This document shows, in pieces, positions 32,578 through 32,795 of a DNA stretch of 32,795 nucleotides. Numbering within the stretch: the first letter of the stretch is position 1; each line of letters begins with the position of its first letter. The translations under genes and the position numbers were made by a program. Location: the NCBI GenBank assembly GCA_028284585.1, contig JANQRK010000023.1:1-32795 (forward strand). Direction: 5' to 3'. Under the pieces are notes generated by a model. It worked only from the letters and a program-made list of their open reading frames with translations, had not been told where the DNA came from and made no database searches. The DNA comes from Chromatiales bacterium. GTDB lineage: Bacteria; Pseudomonadota; Gammaproteobacteria; Chromatiales; Chromatiaceae.

Positions 32578-32795
32578 TTAGGGCCTGTTCACACCAAGTG
32601 AGAAGCAGCGACGGCGGCCGTTTTTCTGGCCAACAAGGCGCTGTGAGCGCGGTGTGCCTACCGCACATGAGCGAGCAGTAACGCCGTTGGACTGGGAAAC
32701 GGCCCCGTCCCTTCGGGTTGCGCCCCAAAACACGCCATGCGGCGTTGCTCGTCGTTTATTTAGACTCACTAAATCGCTCTCCTCGCACCTTGCCT
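32578..32795 (+). mobile_element. MITE-like element, family 3, copy 2 (cut by window end)
   Basis: It begins with TTAG and GGCCTGTTCACACCAAGTGA and aligns base by base with 20780-20997, about a dozen differences in the first 192 positions. By comparison with copy 1 some 50 further bases should lie outside the window. It is about 60 bases upstream of soeA, so the native soeA promoter is either in the remaining gap or displaced to its far side. Confidence 0.9.

Overview
The window reads as the chromosome of a GC-rich gammaproteobacterium, most likely a sulfur oxidiser of the Chromatiales (Chromatiaceae-like). Two things point there. The block mutS / cinA-recA-recX-alaS-lysC-csrA-tRNA-Ser is the classic gammaproteobacterial order. 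A complete soeA-soeB-soeC operon for cytoplasmic sulfite oxidation lies at the right end. The family-level placement is inference from gene content, not from a phylogeny.

Layout. 1-1661: a large serine recombinase with a degenerate N-terminus, whose 3' end runs into a tRNA-Arg(ACG) gene on the other strand. 1662-5989: an accessory stretch between tRNA-Arg and tRNA-Ser, two genes that are usually neighbours. It holds a secreted protein made of four 36-residue repeats, a MaoC-like hotdog protein, an AT-richer pair (YCII-like protein plus ATP-grasp ligase) and the HNH nuclease yajD. 5990-12733: a minus-strand housekeeping block, transcribed cinA, recA-recX, alaS, lysC, csrA, tRNA-Ser. 12821-15366: a cupin, a tiny membrane ORF and a sulfatase gene broken by three frame changes. 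15647-18611: mutS and the 7Fe ferredoxin fdxA. 19224-24219: a minus-strand run xerD, two YceI genes, yajQ, dsbC and a PP2C phosphatase, with yqcC divergent from xerD. 24489-27344: ycgN, trhP/yegQ and a DUF389 membrane protein. 27488-32516: soeABC.

The most distinctive feature is a set of six short non-autonomous elements (MITE-like, about 260-270 bp) in three families, two copies each. All are bounded by CTAG-like tetranucleotides (YTAR). Family 1 follows yajD and sits on the fdxA stop codon. Family 2 lies after fdxA and on the soeB stop codon inside the soe operon. Family 3 lies directly against the dsbC start codon and about 60 bp upstream of soeA. Because CTAG is common at TAG stop codons, insertion there leaves the protein intact but changes what lies downstream. 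Families 1 and 2 also share a conserved palindromic core and similar termini, which suggests one origin.

How the genes work together: recA/recX/mutS/xerD serve DNA repair and chromosome resolution; alaS, the tRNAs and trhP serve translation; dsbC serves periplasmic disulfide isomerisation; soeABC oxidises sulfite at the cytoplasmic face of the membrane. No CRISPR array, toxin-antitoxin pair or recognisable defence island was seen.
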